Shown here: piece by piece, positions 1-11,509 of the stretch
Numbering within the stretch: the first letter of the stretch is position 1
How the letters are laid out: every line of letters begins with the position of its first letter
Assembly: GCA_031216915.1 (NCBI GenBank)
Contig: CM062292.1
Span: forward strand, 73,700,956-73,764,955
Direction: 5' to 3'
Length of the DNA: 64,000 nucleotides
DNA from: Pictodentalium vernedei
Taxonomy: Eukaryota; Mollusca; Scaphopoda; Dentaliida; Dentaliidae
Program-made: the position numbers and the translations under genes
The notes under the pieces: model-generated
The model's input: the letters and a program-made list of their open reading frames with translations, nothing else
Database searches by the model: none
What the model was told of the DNA's origin: nothing

Positions 1-570
1 AAGATTGGACATCAAAATCCTTCAAAACACAGCGACAGAGCTGCATGGGGTAAATTCTCAAAGTGACTGCTTTGTTTACATATATTCTTACTTTCGATTT
101 CCGGACTACGTCATCGGACAGGAAAAGCATCGAAAAACAGCGCCATCTAAAATCAAATAATGAGAAAGATCGCCTTAATACAGAACACTGTCATTATATA
201 TAGACTGCAAAGTTGTCATATTCAATGCAAGGTATCATGACACCTGGTGAAATTTCTTAGAATTAGGATTTTGTTTTTATGGAAATTCGTGGTATTGAGT
301 GATTTGCGCATGTCCTTTGAACATGGAATACATCTTCAATAAAAATTGCAGACAGTGTTGTCCTTTTCCCAAATGCAGTCCTATCGCTGCATTCGAATGT
401 GTTTTGAACGCCTAGCTTTGTTCTTGAATGTGTGAAGCACATTTGGCCACAAGTTGTTCTCTTGAAATATTATTTTAGTATCAGCTCTGGTACGAATGCG
501 GTAGCAGACTTCCAGGAACCAGTGGTGCCTGCTGTCAACTCTTGCTCTCTTCCTTGTATGACTCTACCTC
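1..570. other. Unassigned noncoding sequence
   Basis: No ORF with a recognisable product, no terminal inverted repeat and no similarity to the other repeats in the window was seen. It abuts the point where the inverted Kolobok-like copy stops matching its partner (about 571), so it may be either older host DNA or a divergent internal part of that element. Confidence 0.4.
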
Positions 571-2651
571 CAGCACTCATGGCATATGCCTTTTTTCTCA
601 AAGTTTAACTCTTTTTTTTTTTGAAGATCCTGGCGACACACATGCTCCAAACACTATCAGACAGGTAACCCTCCAAATAAGCGTATCTGCAAAAATCATG
701 TCACATTGCAAAACATTATTTTTAGACTTTAAGTTCTAGACCTTTCATGCTTTTACTTCCAACTATAACACTTAATTTATCGATTAATGGGTGAATAGAA
801 AAACCCTGCCATAATCAACATGTTGAGTTCCAGGAGCCTCCATAACAGTTCCGATAAAAGTGTCAAACATCAGATTGGTGGCTTTACAGAATACTCATTA
901 GCTTGTTGCTTGATAAATAATATGAACAAAATATTCACAAAAAATATTTTGTTGCCATAAATAAATTTGAGGGTGTTATCAGGCACTTTCCAACAAATTG
1001 TAACAAATCAACTAGTTATAAACAAAATTTTCTAACTCGAAAGAGTGAAAAAGGACCATAACTCTGGAAAAAGAAGTGTGGAAGAAACACATGCTACAGC
1101 AGCTACACAGGCATCGTTTTCCCATGATGCTCGACCACAACACCAAATATCCTTCAAATTGGAATAGCAGTGGTTGAGATACAGGGAGAATGTTGGTTAG
1201 AGGACAGATGCGCCTTTGACTTTCCAACTTCCAGGTCCGGGGCATAACAATCGCAACACATCCACCTTATCAATTCATAATTTGAGTAAAATAAACGGAA
1301 TTATCAATTTTAATTAATTTATAGATGATGGGAAAATATTTGGCTTCTTTCGCCTTCTAGTACTATTATTACCACAAACAATATCTGCACTGCAGGCAGT
1401 ATGATGCCGACAAACGAAACTAAACGCATCTGGTCTGGCTAAGAAGTAAATCGGCATGGATAATGAAGAAATTGCGAATATTTCATGTATTTCATTTGTT
1501 TAAATGCCAATTATGGCTAATTTTGACCGTGAATTCGATAATTCGTTTGGGTTTTGACCATCACGGTCACGCTGACAGCAGTTATGTTTATTAGGATATG
1601 CAAATTGGGAGATAGTTTCCGGTAAAGGAGATTTGTCACATTTGTCAGTGTAAAACGATGACAAAAGGCAATGATCGACGCTTGTGTTGGTATAGTTGAT
1701 TACAGGAAAACACTAAATTCACAGCATCGTCCAATCGCACCTTATTTAAAAGCACGAATGCATCATTTTCAACCCATCTTCAATCGGTCCTTTTCGGACA
1801 TCGCGGCAAAGATCCATGGTTACTAGGAAGTAAATAACTTCACAACATCGGGGGAAATCAACACACTCAATATAGTTCCAGTTCACTTGGAATATACTTC
1901 GAGAAGAAAGTGATTTCTGAAGCATTCTGCTTACTTTGTTATGAATATTGCCTTATTTTATGTGTATCGTCCCGATTTTATATACTCGGTTATTTTTTTT
2001 ACAAGTGGTTCATGTTGTCTTTTTAGTGCGTAATAATTCAGATTGTTTGTCAACAAAAAAGTTCAGACGGCCTGTAAACACTGGAGGGAATTTCGACCCA
2101 TATTTTGCAGTTATGACATTAACAGCTCAGGTATTTGCTATAACCTGTTTGCAAATCCGTTCATACATTGTCTCGAGCAAATAAAGGACGTGATCACGTC
2201 GTTTCATTCTTACGATCGCCCAAAATGAGTATTCCTGCAAGAACCACATTGCAATCACATGACCGGAATAAACATCATTGAAACATGGCCACATCCGGAA
2301 CATCCAAAATTTGTGTTGGTGGTATTGCATTCCAACATCAAAACACACCAGAATGTGTGTCATAAAAATGCTTTCTCGGAGGCTGTAGTATGTTACCATT
2401 ACTTTGAGGACAAGGCTTTCGAATTACCGATCATTTTGTGGTTTTACCGGTTCGTTACTTATGCCATTAGAAAATTAATGTTCATCAATATCATAAAATT
2501 CACTTTTTCCTGAAAACAATTATATGTACCTTTTCTATGCACTTTACTCATCATTTTGATATATAATTTGCCTTTCCTCACTTCTCTTATCTGTTTCTGA
2601 GGCATTGGGAAAACTGTCAACAAATTGACCAAACTAACGTTGGACTACCCC
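571..2651 (-). mobile_element. Kolobok-like element, inverted and truncated copy
   Basis: This stretch is an inverted, diverged copy of 4109-6245. Matching landmarks are the CCCCTTAA end at 2648-2655, the GCCTTTCCTCACTTCTC region near 2571, and the CATATGCC plus long T-run near 583-620, which mirrors 6190-6240. The inner end has the family terminus (TTAA followed by GGGG when read on the minus strand). At about 571 similarity to the complete copy stops abruptly, about 950 bases short of the expected far end. ORFs are short and their peptides differ between copies, so nothing indicates a transposase. Family assignment rests on the TTAA target and G-rich terminus and is tentative. Confidence 0.6.
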
Positions 2652-2655
2652 TTAA

Positions 2656-2765
2656 AGTATGCTGTGATGAAAGTTCAGCCATGAACAATGGCTATTGGAT
2701 TGGGGAGATTATCATTTCCACAGTTACTTGACCAATTCCTGATGAAATTATCATTTAATTAAGAA
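2656..2765. repeat. Repeat X, fragment 1
   Basis: This is an inverted match to about 10725-10835. Shared blocks include 'tatgctgtgat', 'catgaacaatggctattg' and 'acttgaccaatt'. Further pieces of the same repeat lie at 3770-3823 and 7543-7625, so repeat X is the old host sequence into which the hAT-like element inserted. Confidence 0.6.
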
Positions 2766-2770
2766 CTGAA

Positions 2771-2946
2771 TGCAATTTTTATAATCTTTATTGGAGTGTG
2801 AAGGCGTGGGAATGGGTACAAATTATGTATGAATCCCTTCGGGATTCATACATAATTTGTACCCATTCCCACACCTTCGGTATTCATACATAATTTGTAC
2901 CCATTCCCACACGTTCATACTCCAATAAAGGTTATAAAAATTGCAT
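2771..2946. repeat. Imperfect palindrome with a duplicated arm segment
   Basis: The outer arms (2771-2800 and 2917-2946, containing 'ataatctttattggag') are inverted copies. The inner arms around the ATCCCTTCGGGAT apex near 2836 pair perfectly for about 35 bases. The right arm carries its 'ttcatacataatttgtaccc' block twice, so the structure is a palindrome plus a tandem duplication of about 47 bases. No coding content. Confidence 0.75.
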
Positions 2947-2949
2947 TCA

Positions 2950-3415
2950 ATTCTTATAATTACATTCCGTAACTGTTTAAACTACTTTTTACCAAACAAC
3001 AAAGCAGAAAGACGAAATAAAACATGCACGAACGAACGAGGCGAAAACCACCCTCACACGAAAGACAAAGCGCACAACTCTGATTTTTAATTTTCACAAC
3101 TGTAGAAATGGAAACGAGTATTTTAGTAACGGGCTTTATGCCACAGTTGGTAAATGTCACCAAAGAAACAGCAGCGGAGTTGATCACTGCGAGAGGCGCT
3201 AAAAGTTAAAAACCCGCCCAAACACCACCCGAATTACATTCTGTCAACTGCGCTCTACCGTAAATGCGGGTCAAAGTTCGACCAAATGTATTCATTGGAA
3301 AATGAATTACATTTGGTCATGACGCTTTCATCCAGCTGACCAATGGGAATTGAGTATTTGGACACAAAACGTATAATAACATTAACAATGTAATTATTCT
3401 TATTTGTTTTACAAT
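2950..3415. other. Unassigned noncoding sequence with a small hairpin
   Basis: No gene seen. A short inverted repeat built on 'accaaatgtattcat' and its complement lies at about 3278-3320. The short ORFs here have no recognisable content. Confidence 0.4.
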
Positions 3416-3752
3416 GATTGGCGAACAAGTTATGCAACTTATATTAACGCCTCTCCTTGGCCCAATGGCGCAGGTATGTTGGATGACCTTCATAGCAGCA
3501 ACTTCGTGGCCTCGCTCTTCTCGAATACGAGGAAGGGATCTTCAGCCTGCACGGAGTGTGTCTCTCTCTGTACGGAGGGCAGCCATTTTACCTCCCCACC
3601 CAATAGGACGGTACGCCATGACAGCATCAACCCCACAATTGATGCTGACAGAGAGTGTTCGGACACCTCGAGAACTTTCTCCGACCGGTGATTGATCCCG
3701 GGACCTCTGGCATGAGAGACCAGCGCACTTATCCACTCGACCCCACTCTCTG
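3416..3752 (-). mobile_element. tRNA-derived SINE (Met-like head)
   Basis: Read on the minus strand, the sequence from about 3752 opens with 'GGGTCGAGTGGATAAG' (A-box-like), then a CTCTCATGCCAGAG anticodon-arm-like segment with CAT in the loop, then 'GGTCCCGGGATCAATC' (B-box-like). A body without coding features follows. These are the pol III promoter boxes of a tRNA-related SINE. It differs from the other SINEs in the window. The 3' boundary is uncertain and no clean target duplication was found. Confidence 0.6.
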
Positions 3753-3769
3753 ATGACATTATCAAAATA

Positions 3770-3823
3770 GTCGCCTGTCACATGTTAAATTTAGCAATCT
3801 GCAGCAGTTTTATTAGCCCATTG
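3770..3823. repeat. Repeat X, fragment 2 with 8-bp target duplication
   Basis: The segment 'cacatgttaaatttagca...ttttattagccc' matches 10655-10705 inverted. It ends in GCCCATTG (3816-3823), which is repeated at 7535-7542 on the far side of the hAT-like element. Confidence 0.7.
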
Positions 3824-4108
3824 CAGTGGCGGCGGCATGGAGGGGTATGTGGGGGTACTTATCCCTCCACTTTTTTGGCCAAGCGTAGTAAAACAATACT
3901 ATCGTTTTAATTTTTGTTGTATCGAACGTTGCGGTTAATGGTCGGTATGCTTAATCCCATATTCCCAAGTGCACTAAATCAGAGAGGTTTTGAAATTATG
4001 TTTGCCCCCCCCCCCCCCCAAACACACACACACGCTAGTTGCAAACAACAAACAAGCAATTTGCAACAAGGCATGCCGCGTTTAAACGGACTGAAACATA
4101 GCGCTTAA

Positions 4109-7100
4109 GGGGTCGTCCAACCTAACTTTGGTCAATTTTTGGACATTTTTCCCAATGCCTCAGAAACAGATAAGAGAAGTAAGGAAAGGCAAATTATATA
4201 TCAAAATAATGAGTAAAGTGCATAGAAATGGTACATATAACTTTTTTCAGGAAAAAAAAGTGAATTTTATGATTTTGAAGAAAATTAATTTGCAAATGGC
4301 ATAAGTAACGAACCGGTAAAACCACAAAATAATCTGTAATTCGAAAGCCTTCTCCTCAATATAATGATAACAAACTACAGACTCGGAGAAAGCATTTTTT
4401 TGACACAGACTCTGGTAGATTTTGACGTTTGAATGTAATAACACCAACACAAATTTTTGATGTTCCGGATGTGGCCATGTTTCAATTGATGTTTATTCCG
4501 GTCATGTGATTACGATGTGGTTCTTGCAGAAATACTCAATTTGGGCAATCGTAAGAATGCAAGGACACGATCACGCCCTTTATTTGTTCGAGACAATGTA
4601 TGAGCGGATTTGCAAACAGGTGAAAGCAAATACTTGAGCTGTTAATGTCATAACTGCAAAATATGGTTCGAAATTCCCTCTCGTGTTTACAGGCCGTCTG
4701 AACTTTTTGTTGACAAAAAATCTGAATTATTGCGCACTAGAAAGACAACATGAACCACTTGTAAAAAAATAACCGAGTGTATAAAATTGGGACGATACCA
4801 TAAAATAAGGCAATATTCATAACAAAGTAAGCAGAATGCTTCAGAAATCACTTTTTCACGAAGTATATTCCAAGTGAACTGGTACTATATTGAGCGTGTT
4901 GATTTCCCCCGATGGTGTGAAGTTATTTACTTCCTAGTAACCAGGGGAATTTGAGGCGGGTATGTTTGATGTCTGCAAAGGACCGATTGAAGATTGGGTG
5001 AAAATGATGCATTCGTGCTTTTAAATAAGGTGCGCTTGGACGATGCTGAGAATTTAGTTTTTTCTTGCAACCAACCATACTAACACAGCGTCGATCAGTG
5101 TCTTTTGTCATCGTTTTACACTGACAAATGTGACAAATCTCCTTCACCGGAAACCATCACCCAATTTGCATATCACAATAAACATAACCACTGTCACTGA
5201 GTGTCAGCGTGGCCGTGTGGTCAAAACCGAAACGAATTATCGAATGCACGGTCAATATTAGCTGCAATTGGCTTTTAAACAAATGAAATACACGAAATAT
5301 TCGCAATTTCTTCATTATTCATGCCGAGTTACTTTTTAACCAGACCACATGCGTTCAATTTCGTTTGTCGGCATGAAACTGATATTGTTTGTGGTAATTA
5401 AATAGTACGAGAAGGCGAAGGAAGCCAAATATTTTCCATCATCTATTAATTAATTCAAATTGATAATTTCTTTTATTTTACTGAAATTATGAATTGATAA
5501 GGTGGGCGTGTTGCGATTATTATGCCCCAGACCTGGAAGTTGGAAAATCAAAGGTGCATCTAGGGCCGTGCAGTGGTGACCCCTGTCCTCTTAATCTTAG
5601 TCTTACCCATTCATCATTACATGTACCAACATTCTCCTTTGTATCTCAACCATTGCTACTCCAATTTGAAGGATATTTGGTGTTGTGATCGAGCATCATG
5701 GGGAAACAATGCCTGTGTAGCTGCTGTAGCATGTGTTTCTTCCCACATTTTTTCAGAGTTATGGTACTTTTTCACTCTTTTGAGTTAGAAAATTTTGTTT
5801 ATAACTAGTTGATTTGTTACAATTTGTTGCAAAGTGCCTGCTAATACCCTCAATTGTATTCTACAGAATTTTCTGGTGAAGATTTTGTTCCTATTACTTA
5901 TCAAGCAACAACCTAATGAATATTCTGTATAAAGCCACCAATCTGATGTTTGACACTTTTATCGGAGCTGTTTTGAAGGCTTATGGAACTCAAAATGTTG
6001 ATTATGGCAGGACTTTTCTATTCACCCATTAATCGATAAATTAAGTGTTAAAGTTGGAAGTAAGAAGCATGAAAGTTCCAGAACTAAAAGTCTAAAAAGA
6101 ATGCTTTGCAATGTAACATGATTTTTGCAGATACACTTATTTGGAGGGTTACCTCTCTGATAGTGTTTGGAACATGTGTGGCCAGGATCTTCAAAAAAAA
6201 AAAAAGAGTTAAACTTTGGGAAAAAAGGCATATGCCTTGAGTGCTGAGTTGTGTCAAACGGAGCTCACTTGTCATCTTTTGGGGATTGCTTTGTGTACTG
6301 CGTTCTTGAAAAAAATATGTGAGACCCTCTAGATGTGCCCTTCTGATCTCAATATGTCAATAAGCCTCCTTGGGGAAAGTACATGCAATAATGGTTACGT
6401 AAGGTTGATTTGATGTGTGTTTGAATAACAATGTACTTTTAAGTACAGTAGATGGTTTATTGCAGTGACAGGTTACAGTTACCCTTATTTCTTCTCCAAC
6501 AGATATCATGAGTGTATTGGTGTCCAAGAGTTAAACAAAGCTATTATACTTATTGATAAACCAGACAAATTTAACAATTTAATCACTATCAAATTGATGC
6601 ATGGGATAAAAGGGGTTACAGTGCAAGGGGTTTGTAAATATATTTATTCAACTACACTGTATGACTTTGCAGTGCATTCTACATAGGAGAATAACATATT
6701 TTCTTTCCAAACCATTACATTAACACATACATCTTTATATTGGCAGACACTCTTTTGTCCTTCCATACTTCTTCTGCTGGACTCCTTCAAGTTGACCTTT
6801 GTTGAACTCCCCAAATCAAAACATCAACAAAAGAAAATGTCTGCCTTCAATCAGTGAGCACTCCACTTATAACATTTGGTCTCAATCTTTATTACTTTCA
6901 TGAATTAGGAAAAGATTTCTTCGAGTATGTACTTAAATATTTATAGAATACAGTTATTATTTTATTTTGAGGTATTTTATTGTAAAAAGTTTGTTCTCTT
7001 ACTTATGCCACAGCAGACTTTCAGGTGGTGCTACTTACACATGGCAGCAGTTCCATGGCAAATTTCAGTTTCCACATGTTCTATGTTTCATTCCAAGCAT

Positions 7101-7198
7101 TTTGGTATATAATTTATTGGGGTTATTCATTTTGGGACTTTTTTAAGACTTTAAAGAAAATTAAATGAAATTTGACCAAAGTTAGGTTGGACGTCCCC
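4109..7198 (+). mobile_element. Kolobok-like element, complete copy, TTAA target
   Basis: The ends are GGGGTCGTCCAACCTAAC at 4109 and the complement GTTAGGTTGGACGTCCCC ending at 7198, flanked by TTAA at 4105-4108 and 7199-7202. The empty site is visible in the sister hAT-like copy near 44150, so the boundaries are well supported. TTAA plus a G-rich terminus fits Kolobok-type elements; piggyBac is the main alternative. At 3.09 kb it is long for a MITE, but every ORF is under 80 codons and resembles no transposase. About 2.1 kb of it recurs inverted at 571-2651. Confidence 0.8.
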
Positions 7199-7339
7199 TT
7201 AAGAGTATTCGACGCATGCTAGAATCGAGAGTGTGCAAGGCATCCGTTTGGAATTCAGCCTACAGCAATTTTAAAAAATAAATAAAATTTAATATTATAG
7301 AAAAATTCTCAAAGGTGTAACTCAGTGAAATCATGCAAA

Positions 7340-7405
7340 TATGAATATCATTGGAACCGGCTTGTTCAGTCGGTTCCAATGATATCCATATTCGCATGAT
7401 TTTGT
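7340..7405. repeat. Short palindrome inside the hAT-like element
   Basis: The arms 'atcattggaaccg' and 'cggttccaatgat' face each other around GCTTGTTCAGT, extending outward with mismatches through 'catgcaaatatgaat'. It is not conserved in the sister copy at 43808-44462, so it is private to this copy. Confidence 0.7.
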
Positions 7406-7542
7406 TGCAAAACAGTTAAAAAATGTTCTGAACTTAGGGAGAAGACCGCCTCCCCCACCGAATCACACCCCAGCTCGGCGCTGCACAATCCGCAACTGTA
7501 CCCCCTCACTTGTGTAACTCTGGCGCCGCCACTGGCCCATTG

Positions 7543-7625
7543 TCTTCCGAAATGTCCAGTAAAACAACAGTGGAAGTGGTAGCTCCAGGCAATCAACAGA
7601 TTTCTATATAATATGCTAATGCATC
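7543..7625. repeat. Repeat X, fragment 3
   Basis: The text 'tcttccgaaatgtccagt' resumes exactly where fragment 2 stops at 3823, with one copy of GCCCATTG used as the junction. It matches 10590-10670 inverted. Confidence 0.7.
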
Positions 7626-7667
7626 TACTACTCACCTCACTCGTATTTACTGTTAATTCCTGATATA

Positions 7668-7924
7668 CAGTACATGGAGAATGGATTGTAACTAAATCAC
7701 CCACGGAGTGGAGTTATCACCCAAGCTATAACTTTAAAATTTTGTACATATTGACAAAAAACACAAACAATGTTTCAGCCAATGGACCTCCGGGCTTAAC
7801 CCGGAGGTCCATTGGCTGAAACTTTGCTTGTGTTGGTTATGCTTGGCTACAAATTTGCAATTATTGCTTGGATGGAATCTCCACTCTGCGGGTGATTTAA
7901 TGATAATACACTCTCTTTGTACTG
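7668..7924. mobile_element. TA-flanked foldback element, family G (divergent copy)
   Basis: The ends CAGTACA...TGTACTG are bounded by TA (7666-7667 and 7925-7926). The arms share 'taaatcaccc' about 30 bases in. The centre is the near-perfect palindrome 'ccaatggacctccggg' / 'cccggaggtccattgg', also present at 35521-35838 and 60958-61275. The outer arms differ from those copies, so it looks like a divergent subfamily. TA duplication suggests Tc1/mariner mobilisation. Confidence 0.6.
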
Positions 7925-8104
7925 TACCGCACTCCGCGAAATGGAAGCTCAGCACAGAAAGTAAAGATGTTACTATGGTGACTACAATGAAGATATCTTG
8001 TAGGATATGATAGAACACTGTGTACAAAACCACGAAAGCAATGTCTAGTATAGACAATTCTACGATGGCTGGGAAAAGACATCTTGATTTTAATTTTTTT
8101 TTTG

Positions 8105-8200
8105 TAGTATCTCGATCGATCGACTTATTATTTCGATCGACTCGATCGACTTTGCATCTCGATCAATGAACTTTGTATCTCGATCGATCGACTCAGTGAA
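8105..8200. repeat. Short imperfect repeat rich in CTCGATCGATCGAC
   Basis: The motif 'tctcgatcgatcgact' recurs four times with variation over about 95 bases. It directly precedes the Tc1-like element. No function is suggested by the sequence. Confidence 0.6.
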
Positions 8201-8230
8201 AATGATTTTTCAAGCAGTGTCAGTAGTATA

Positions 8231-9753
8231 CACCTGGAACTTAATTAAGCACCCCCTGTTTATTTCTCAGTGCTGTTAATAGAAACTGTCATCACTTTCA
8301 TGCAATCTTCCAGATGGTCAAAAGTGATTGCGAGAAGAAAGGTCTATTGACAAATGAAAGACAACACAATGATGAAAATATGCAGTATTTTAAATACACT
8401 AATTACACATATCTGTCACTGACAGATGTTTTTGATGGAAAAATATTCCTTTGACAAGTGTAGTGCTGGAACGGTCCATGATGAAACAATGCCGGAAATT
8501 ACTGACAAAAACATGTAACTTGTGATCTCATGAATACAATAGCAGTGTCTGACGTCAGTCGCGAGTGTATCCACCACGTGCCCGGATGGCAGCCTGAACA
8601 ATCCTCCTAATGCTACAATTGAGCCGACTGATACGGTCCAGAGAAAACTGCTGCTACTCCTCATGCAATGTAGCTTCCAAATCGGCCTAATTCTATACAG
8701 GCAGATCCCTTGCTTGCCCGTGATGTCCAAGAAAGTCCCAGATGTGTTCTAAGGGATTCAGATCGGGGCTCATTGCAGGCCAAGGTAGTGTTGTAATATT
8801 TGGCGTTGTTCTGAAGGAGTGCTCTCACGGCATGGGAACGATGTGGCCTTGCATTGTCGTCCATGAATGCAAGACGAGTAGCCAACGGGTGGTTGTCAAA
8901 ATGAGGCACGAGACTTGGATTGAGAATGCCTCGGTTGTACTGATGACCATTGACATTCCCACGTACAGTCACCATATCAAATTTACAATCATGAGAGAGG
9001 CAGCTCCAGGTCATTAATGATCCTCCACCATCAGGAATAATAAGTCTGATGTCCCCTGGCACGTAAGCAGTATTTCTGTGTCTCCATACTCTCATGCGAC
9101 CGTCTATGACGCAGGAATCTACTCTCGTCTCACTAATGGACTCTCCTTAATGTCCTGAGATTCCAATATTGTGGTGCCATTCACCACTCCAAACATCGTC
9201 TTTGATGCTGATCAGACAGAGCTGGACGCTTAATGATCCTTCTGGACCCCAACCCAGTGTTTTGAGACGATTTCGGATAGTTCTGGTGCACAAATGCCTG
9301 TTAGGGAGCCGGAGGCGTTTCAAAATCCCACTTGAAGAAAAGGGTTCACGCCTAACGAGGCGTGCCAGACTCCGATCTTCTCGATGAGAGATATTTTGCG
9401 GTTGTCCAAGCCTTGGTCGGTCCTTAACATGACACCGATTTGCCATCTTAGTGCCTCTGATAGTCTCCTCCTTGCCATGTCAGCATTTACTGACAAAAGA
9501 AGTAACACGGTTTCTTGTTTTATACCCAGATATTGCATGTGGATGAAAGTGGGTTTTTTGTGCCATTCGTGGGTAGCATGCATGCTTCACGTGGACGAGG
9601 GGATGTGTTTGGGGTACACTATCAACCAGAAACATAATGTTTCGCGAGAAGAAATGTACTGCAAGACATAGCAATCATTAAAACCTAATAATCAGTTACA
9701 GCAACTTCACTGGCATGAAACATTTCAGGGGGTACTTAATTAAGTTCCAGGTG
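8231..9753 (-). mobile_element. Tc1-like transposon, decayed
   Basis: The terminal inverted repeats CACCTGGAACTTAATTAAG (8231 onward) and CTTAATTAAGTTCCAGGTG (ending 9753) continue through a CCCCCTG block, flanked by TA at 8229-8230 and 9754-9755. The 1.52-kb length, TA target and internal transposase remains are those of a full-length but inactive Tc1 element. Confidence 0.9.
8661..9483 (-). pseudogene. Tc1-like transposase pseudogene
   Basis: It encoded the transposase of the surrounding Tc1 element. Reading down the minus strand, the frames give an N-terminal helix-turn-helix start (MARRRLSEALRWQIGVMLR near 9480), then 'RTIRNRLKTLGWGP' (HTH_Tnp_Tc3-like) near 9230-9260, then the DDE catalytic half with FMDDNARPHRSHAVRALL near 8840-8890. 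The reading frame is broken at least twice. The first catalytic position, normally in a SDESRF-type motif, reads SGEWHH here, so the aspartate is lost. It cannot make active transposase. Confidence 0.85.
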
Positions 9754-9925
9754 TATATACAAGGTACGATTAATGCCTCATTCCCCAGAGCTTTGCGGGA
9801 GCAGCTAGTGATAAATTCCCATAGGAACCGGAACGTTTGTCTGAGCAACGTTTATCTATGCAAAACTTCGACCCCCTCCATCTGGTTTGTTCGATATAAT
9901 ATAAGGACTAGTACATGGCTTGTCG

Positions 9926-10033
9926 TTGACTACGCCCATATAGTGCCCAGTGAGGTGGCGTAGTTTCCCCCGCTTCGCGTCGGGAACTACACCACCTCAC
10001 TGGGCACTATATGGGCGTAGTCAACTCCAAGCC
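9926..10033. repeat. Long near-perfect palindrome (about 45-bp arms)
   Basis: The left arm 'actacgcccatatagtgccc...gaggtgg' (9929-9960) and its complement (9990-10023) flank a GC-rich apex 'cccccgcttcgcgtcggg'. There are only a few mismatches. No flanking target duplication was identified. Confidence 0.85.
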
Positions 10034-10569
10034 ATGCACTATTTCAGGTTGAATTTGCGTGTAAACTCGGCGGCACACGTGTCACACTTATATCCTTTTT
10101 TCGTTGGATTTTCAGAACAAACTTCTTCAGTTATTGACACATCTAGAAATGAGCCATCATTTGAATGCGCCTCGCCTGTGTCGTCTGTATCACGCATTGT
10201 TGTTATCTGGGAAAGAAATGAACCTTGAAGTTACTATTTCTCACTTAATATGGAAGTCATTCAGAGGACAAGGAACAATCACACATTAACTCCGCGGGCG
10301 TACACAACTGATGTTCTGCACTGGATCGGTGCTTTACTCTCTCGGATATGCCCTTGATGAAACTGGCAGTTTACTACTAATTCCTCGCTGTCTACGGAGC
10401 ATATGCGGTAGAGCAAGGGCCAGTACAACCCCGAGCTTCAGTAGCACATTCCGGACGAGTTATCTCCCTGTTTTGGGCCAATGACGGGACTTGTTCTCAG
10501 TGTTCGATATCCGTGTTCCAAGTGACAATAATTCACTTTGCTCCGCGGCTTTTAGTGCCCATATTTTCA
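10034..10569. other. Unassigned noncoding sequence
   Basis: ORFs are below 95 codons with no recognisable motif. No terminal repeats were found. Nothing beyond unique-looking sequence is seen. Confidence 0.4.
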
Positions 10570-10840
10570 AAGCCATGTTCATAAAATGCATCTTATATAG
10601 AAATCTCTCGACTGCTTGAAGTTAACTCTTTTACCGCTGTTTCACTGGACATTTCGGAAGACAACGGGCTAATAAAACTGCCGAGGGGTGCTAAATTTAA
10701 CATGTGACAAGCAATTATTTTACCTACTTTATCAGAAATTGGTCAAGTGACAGTGGAAATAATCTCCTCAATTCAATAGCCATTGTTCATGGGCATGGTT
10801 GATTGTAGTGACATTCTATCACAGCATATCGTCGCCTGAA
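10570..10840. repeat. Repeat X, less interrupted copy
   Basis: This copy lacks the hAT-like insertion and shows the GCCCGTTG / CAACGGGC site intact near 10666, providing the empty-site comparison for 3824-7534. It is inverted relative to fragments 1-3. Confidence 0.65.
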
Positions 10841-10907
10841 TGCTAGAATGTTCTATGTCCCCTATGGGACATAGAACATTCTAGCACTCAGGCGGCGATA
10901 TCTTAAC
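10828..10907. repeat. Short palindrome, CGTC(G/C)CCTGAGT family, copy 1
   Basis: The arms 'cgtcgcctgaatgctagaat' and their complement meet at a TCCCCTATGGGA apex, giving a stem of about 33 bp. The same terminal pattern and layout recurs at 28827, 28988 and 56484. The ends are bounded by GATAT-like sequence. It is probably a very small foldback mobile unit. Confidence 0.75.
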
Positions 10908-10982
10908 CAATACACAACTGAATCATAAAAACATTCCGGTAGATTATTTCTTCTGAATATGTTTTTCTTAGCAAAACGTGTA

Positions 10983-11507
10983 CACTGCAAAAAATATAGG
11001 TTCTCTTTAGAACCAAAACTGGTTCTAATCTTGTCCCTGAGATGGAACCAGTTCTGTTTAAACAGTATTTATTTCAAATCAAATACATTTACCAAGATTA
11101 GCATTCAATTTTAACAGAATATTACATGAACTGAAGTAGATTCAGCAGTAAACTTGGAGCTTATTCAACGCAGTCGCCAAACATTTTGAAACAAAGGAGA
11201 TATGAACAGTTGGTATATCGAACCAGTTTTGGTTCTGTATAGAACCAAAACTGGTTCGATATGCCAACTGTTCATATCTCCTTTGCTTAATAATGATTTG
11301 AGACAACCTCGTAGGCTATAAGCTCTAAACTTACAAATGAAACCCTCCTCAATTTATGTTTAATTCTGTTAATATTTAGTGTTAATCTTTAATCTTTATA
11401 AATTTATTTGATTTGAAATAAATACTGTTTAAACAGAACTGGTTCCATCTCAGGGACAAGATTAGAACCCGTTTTGGTTCTAAAGAGAACCTATATTTTT
11501 TGCAGTG
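10983..11507. mobile_element. TA-flanked foldback MITE with CACTGCAAAAAA ends
   Basis: The ends CACTGCAAAAAATATAGG (10983) and the exact complement (ending 11507) are flanked by TA (10981-10982, 11508-11509). The inverted arms continue with few mismatches through 'ggttctctttagaacc', 'cagttctgtttaaacag' and 'tttatttcaaatcaaat'. A second inner palindrome is centred near 11241 ('aaccaaaactggttcgatat'). Nearly the whole 525 bp can fold on itself. TA target and C-A-start ends fit Tc1/mariner-type MITEs. Confidence 0.9.
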
Positions 11508-11509
11508 TA

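Larger units (their letters stand above)
3824..7534. mobile_element. hAT-like non-autonomous element, copy 1, interrupted
   Basis: The termini are CAGTGGCGGCG (3824 onward) and CGCCGCCACTG (ending 7534), flanked by an exact 8-bp duplication GCCCATTG. CAGTGGCG-type ends with 8-bp duplications are typical of hAT elements. The uninterrupted copy at 43808-44462, in the opposite orientation, matches both halves: 3824-4104 and 7203-7534. The middle is replaced here by the Kolobok-like insertion at the TTAA that is still single in the other copy (near 44150). It contains poly-C and CA tracts. No transposase is present. Confidence 0.85.

Noticed and set aside
2127-4450. Similar short peptides (LLHSNVKIYQS... 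type) in both Kolobok-like copies, considered as a conserved protein
   Set aside because: Similarity reflects DNA duplication; the frames are interrupted differently in the two copies and no transposase motif is visible.
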